Below, piece after piece: positions 61,830 to 64,000 of a stretch of DNA of 64,000 nucleotides. The notes under the pieces were generated by a model. That model saw nothing but the letters and a program-made list of their open reading frames with translations, searched no databases and was not told the origin of the DNA. This DNA is from Pseudomonas tructae. Its GTDB lineage: Bacteria; Pseudomonadota; Gammaproteobacteria; Pseudomonadales; Pseudomonadaceae. Where the stretch lies: positions 2,180,501 through 2,244,500 of the forward strand of contig NZ_CP035952.1 in the NCBI RefSeq assembly GCF_004214895.1, in the 5' to 3' direction. The first letter of the stretch is position 1. Every line of letters starts with the position of its first letter. Position numbers and translations under genes: made by a program.

Positions 61830-62903
61830 TCAGTGCTCCCGGCTGTCGAAGTCGATGCGTGGGTCGACCAGGGTGTAGGTCAGGTCGCCGATCAGCTTCA
61901 CCACAAGACCCAGCAGGGTGAAGATGAACAGGGTGCCGAAGACCACCGGGTAGTCGCGGTTGATCGCCGCCTCGAAACTCATCAGGCCCAGGCCGTCGAG
62001 GGAGAAGATCACCTCGATCAGCAAGGAGCCGGTAAAGAAGATGCCGATAAACGCCGAAGGAAAGCCGGCAATCACCAGCAGCATGGCATTGCGAAACACA
62101 TGGCCGTAGAGCACGCGGTTGGGGCTCAGGCCCTTGGCTTTGGCGGTGACCACATACTGCTTGTTGATCTCGTCGAGGAAACTGTTCTTGGTCAGCAGGG
62201 TCATGGTCGCGAAGTTGCCGATCACCAGGGCGGTGACCGGCAGCACCAGGTGCCAGAAATAGTCGAGCAGCTTGCCGGCGGTGCTCAGTTCGTCGAAGTT
62301 GTTCGAGGTCAGGCCGCGTAATGGGAACCAGTCCAGGTAGCTGCCGCCGGCGAACACCACGATCAACAAGATGGCGAACAGGAAGGCCGGGATGGCGTAG
62401 CCGATGACGATCGCCGAGCTGGTCCAGACGTCGAAGTGGCTGCCGTGGCGGGTGGCCTTGGCGATCCCCAGAGGGATCGACACCAGGTACATGATCAGCG
62501 TGCTCCACAGCCCCAGGGAGATCGATACCGGCATCTTCTCGATGATCAGGTCGATAACCTTGGCGTCGCGAAAGAAGCTGTCGCCAAAGTCCAGCCGGGC
62601 GTAGTTCTTGATCATGATCCACAAGCGTTCCGGCGCCGACTTGTCGAAGCCGTACATCTGTTCGATTTCCTTGATCAGTGCTGGGTCCAGGCCTTGCGCG
62701 CCGCGGTAGTTGGAGCCGGCCACCGAGACTTCGGCGCCGCCCCCGGCAATGCGGCTTGTGGCGCCCTCGAAGCCTTCGAGCTTGGCGATCATCTGTTCCA
62801 CCGGGCCGCCGGGAGCGGCCTGGATGATGATGAAGTTGATGATCAGGATGCCCAGCAGCGTCGGAATGATCAGCAGCAAACGGCGAAAGATGTAGGCCAG
62901 CAT
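61830..62903 (-). CDS. yejB: Peptide ABC transporter permease
   Basis: 357 residues of the DppB/OppB type: '[21 protein letters not shown]' at the N-terminus, '[17 protein letters not shown]', '[20 protein letters not shown]' and the EAA loop '[20 protein letters not shown]'. Six membrane segments. Starts 1 base after the yejA stop. Confidence 0.94.
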   Translation of the reverse strand: MLAYIFRRLLLIIPTLLGILIINFIIIQAAPGGPVEQMIAKLEGFEGATSRIAGGGAEVSVAGSNYRGAQGLDPALIKEIEQMYGFDKSAPERLWIMIKNYARLDFGDSFFRDAKVIDLIIEKMPVSISLGLWSTLIMYLVSIPLGIAKATRHGSHFDVWTSSAIVIGYAIPAFLFAILLIVVFAGGSYLDWFPLRGLTSNNFDELSTAGKLLDYFWHLVLPVTALVIGNFATMTLLTKNSFLDEINKQYVVTAKAKGLSPNRVLYGHVFRNAMLLVIAGFPSAFIGIFFTGSLLIEVIFSLDGLGLMSFEAAINRDYPVVFGTLFIFTLLGLVVKLIGDLTYTLVDPRIDFDSREH

Positions 62904-62904
62904 G

Positions 62905-64000
62905 TTATTTCGCCCCTTCGGCCGCTTGCGCTGCGGGCGCGAGTGGCACTACCGGCTCGACATCCGGCTTGATCCACCAGGTGTTGATACCGATGTCGTA
63001 CTTGGGTGAAACCTTCGGGTGGCCGATGTGGTTCCAGTAGGCCACGCGCCAGGTCTTGATGTGCCAGTTGGGGATCACGTAGTAACCCCATTGCAGTACC
63101 CGGTCCAGGGCGCGGGAGTGCTCGATCAGGCTTTGTCGCGAGTCGGCGTTGATCAGTTGTTCGACCAGGGTATCGATGGCCGGGTCTTTCAGGCCGATGA
63201 AGTTGCGGCTGCCGGGGTTGTCGGCGGCGGCGCTCTGCCAGAACTCGCGCTGCTCGTTACCCGGGGAGTTGGACTGTGGATAGCCACCGACCATCATGTC
63301 GAAGTCCCGCGAGCGCAGACGGTTGATGTACTGCGACACATCCACCCGGCGAATCACCAGGTCGATGCCCAGGTCCGCAAGGTTGCGCTTGAATGGCAGC
63401 AGGACACGTTCGAACTCGGTCTGCGCCAGCAGGAACTCGATGGACACCGGCTTGCCCTGGGCATCGACCATCTTGTCATCGACGATCCGCCAGCCGGCGT
63501 CCTGCAGCAGCTTGTAGGCCTTGCGCTGCTGTTCGCGGATCATCCCGCTGCCGTCAGTGACCGGGTTGGCGAACGCCTGGGTGAAGACCTGGTCGGGGAT
63601 CTTGCCGCGCAGCGGCTCGAGAATCTTCAGCTCAGCAGCGTCGGGCAGACCGCGGGCGGCCATGTCGGAGTTCTCGAAGTAGCTGCGGGTGCGAGTGTAA
63701 GCGCCGTTGAACAGCTGCTTGTTGGTCCATTCGAAGTCCAGCAGCAGGCTCAGCGCTTCACGTACCCGTACATCCTGGAACAGCGGGCGGCGGATATTGT
63801 AGATAAAGCCCTGCATGCCAGTGGGGTTGCCATTGGGCAGTTCTTCGAGGATCAGGCGCTTCTGGCGCACGGCCGGCACGTCATAGGCGGTGGCCCAGCT
63901 CTTGGCTGCGGTTTCCAGGCGGTAGTCGAACTGACCGGCCTTTAGCGCTTCGAGGGTGACAGCGCTGTCGCGGTAGTAGTCGGTGGTCATCTGGTCGAAG
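62905..64000 (-). CDS. yejA: Peptide ABC transporter substrate-binding protein, 5' part outside the window
   Basis: The frame is open to the window edge, so the signal peptide and first part are missing; 365 residues are visible. It is a family 5 extracellular solute-binding protein: '[22 protein letters not shown]' (in part), '[13 protein letters not shown]' and the Yej-specific C-terminus '[20 protein letters not shown]'. It binds oligopeptides for YejBEF. Confidence 0.92.
   Translation of the reverse strand, partial: FDQMTTDYYRDSAVTLEALKAGQFDYRLETAAKSWATAYDVPAVRQKRLILEELPNGNPTGMQGFIYNIRRPLFQDVRVREALSLLLDFEWTNKQLFNGAYTRTRSYFENSDMAARGLPDAAELKILEPLRGKIPDQVFTQAFANPVTDGSGMIREQQRKAYKLLQDAGWRIVDDKMVDAQGKPVSIEFLLAQTEFERVLLPFKRNLADLGIDLVIRRVDVSQYINRLRSRDFDMMVGGYPQSNSPGNEQREFWQSAAADNPGSRNFIGLKDPAIDTLVEQLINADSRQSLIEHSRALDRVLQWGYYVIPNWHIKTWRVAYWNHIGHPKVSPKYDIGINTWWIKPDVEPVVPLAPAAQAAEGAK

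Overview
The window comes from a Pseudomonas chromosome of the fluorescens/putida type. The evidence is high G+C coding sequence, the gene order folD - tRNA(Arg, His, Leu, His) - tig - clpP - clpX - lon - hupB - ppiD, the fabB-fabA pair, and several Pseudomonas-type REP palindromes built on a GCGGGCTTGCCCCGC core. All assignments were made by reading the sequence; no database search was possible.

Layout. 0-16.5 kb is ordinary core genome: an amidohydrolase fragment, a DUF3859 protein, a chemoreceptor behind a FliA-type promoter, fabB/fabA, a three-gene cassette (TonB-dependent receptor, periplasmic binding protein, hybrid histidine kinase), gpsA, sixA, a thioesterase, two alpha/beta hydrolases, a DUF4892 protein and an AI-2E family transporter. 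16.5-23.2 kb is an A+T-richer island. It starts with a dead IS630-family element and a gene remnant cut at the IS border. Next comes about 0.5 kb of apparently non-coding DNA with two promoter-like sites and two hairpins, then an AvcD-like anti-phage nucleotide deaminase, an IS30-family remnant, and a tightly overlapping three-gene operon: radical SAM methylthiotransferase-like protein, DEDDh exonuclease, P-loop kinase. I could not match that operon to a described system and regard it as the main discovery candidate. A REP sequence lies just past the island's right end.

23.4-29.3 kb (minus strand) is an arginine/ornithine/citrulline cluster: CtlX, ornithine cyclodeaminase, a polar amino acid ABC importer and an Lrp/AsnC regulator. 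29.4-31.0 kb carries a cobalamin riboswitch ahead of a small ferredoxin-like protein and a BtuF-like binding protein. 31.0-39.0 kb is a sigma-54 activator divergent from a GlpSTPQV-like ABC importer, with activator-site repeats and a -24/-12 promoter between them. folD and four tRNA genes follow; the two tRNA-His copies sit in a duplicated unit.

40.9-49.4 kb, between the tRNAs and tig, is a heme uptake locus: STN-bearing TonB receptor, ChaN lipoprotein, HemS-like protein, HmuTUV importer, and a convergent FecR/ECF sigma pair with a palindromic Fur-type box. The right end holds the proteostasis genes (tig, clpP, clpX, lon, hupB, ppiD), then the minus-strand oligopeptide importer yejF-yejE-yejB-yejA, whose yejA runs off the window.
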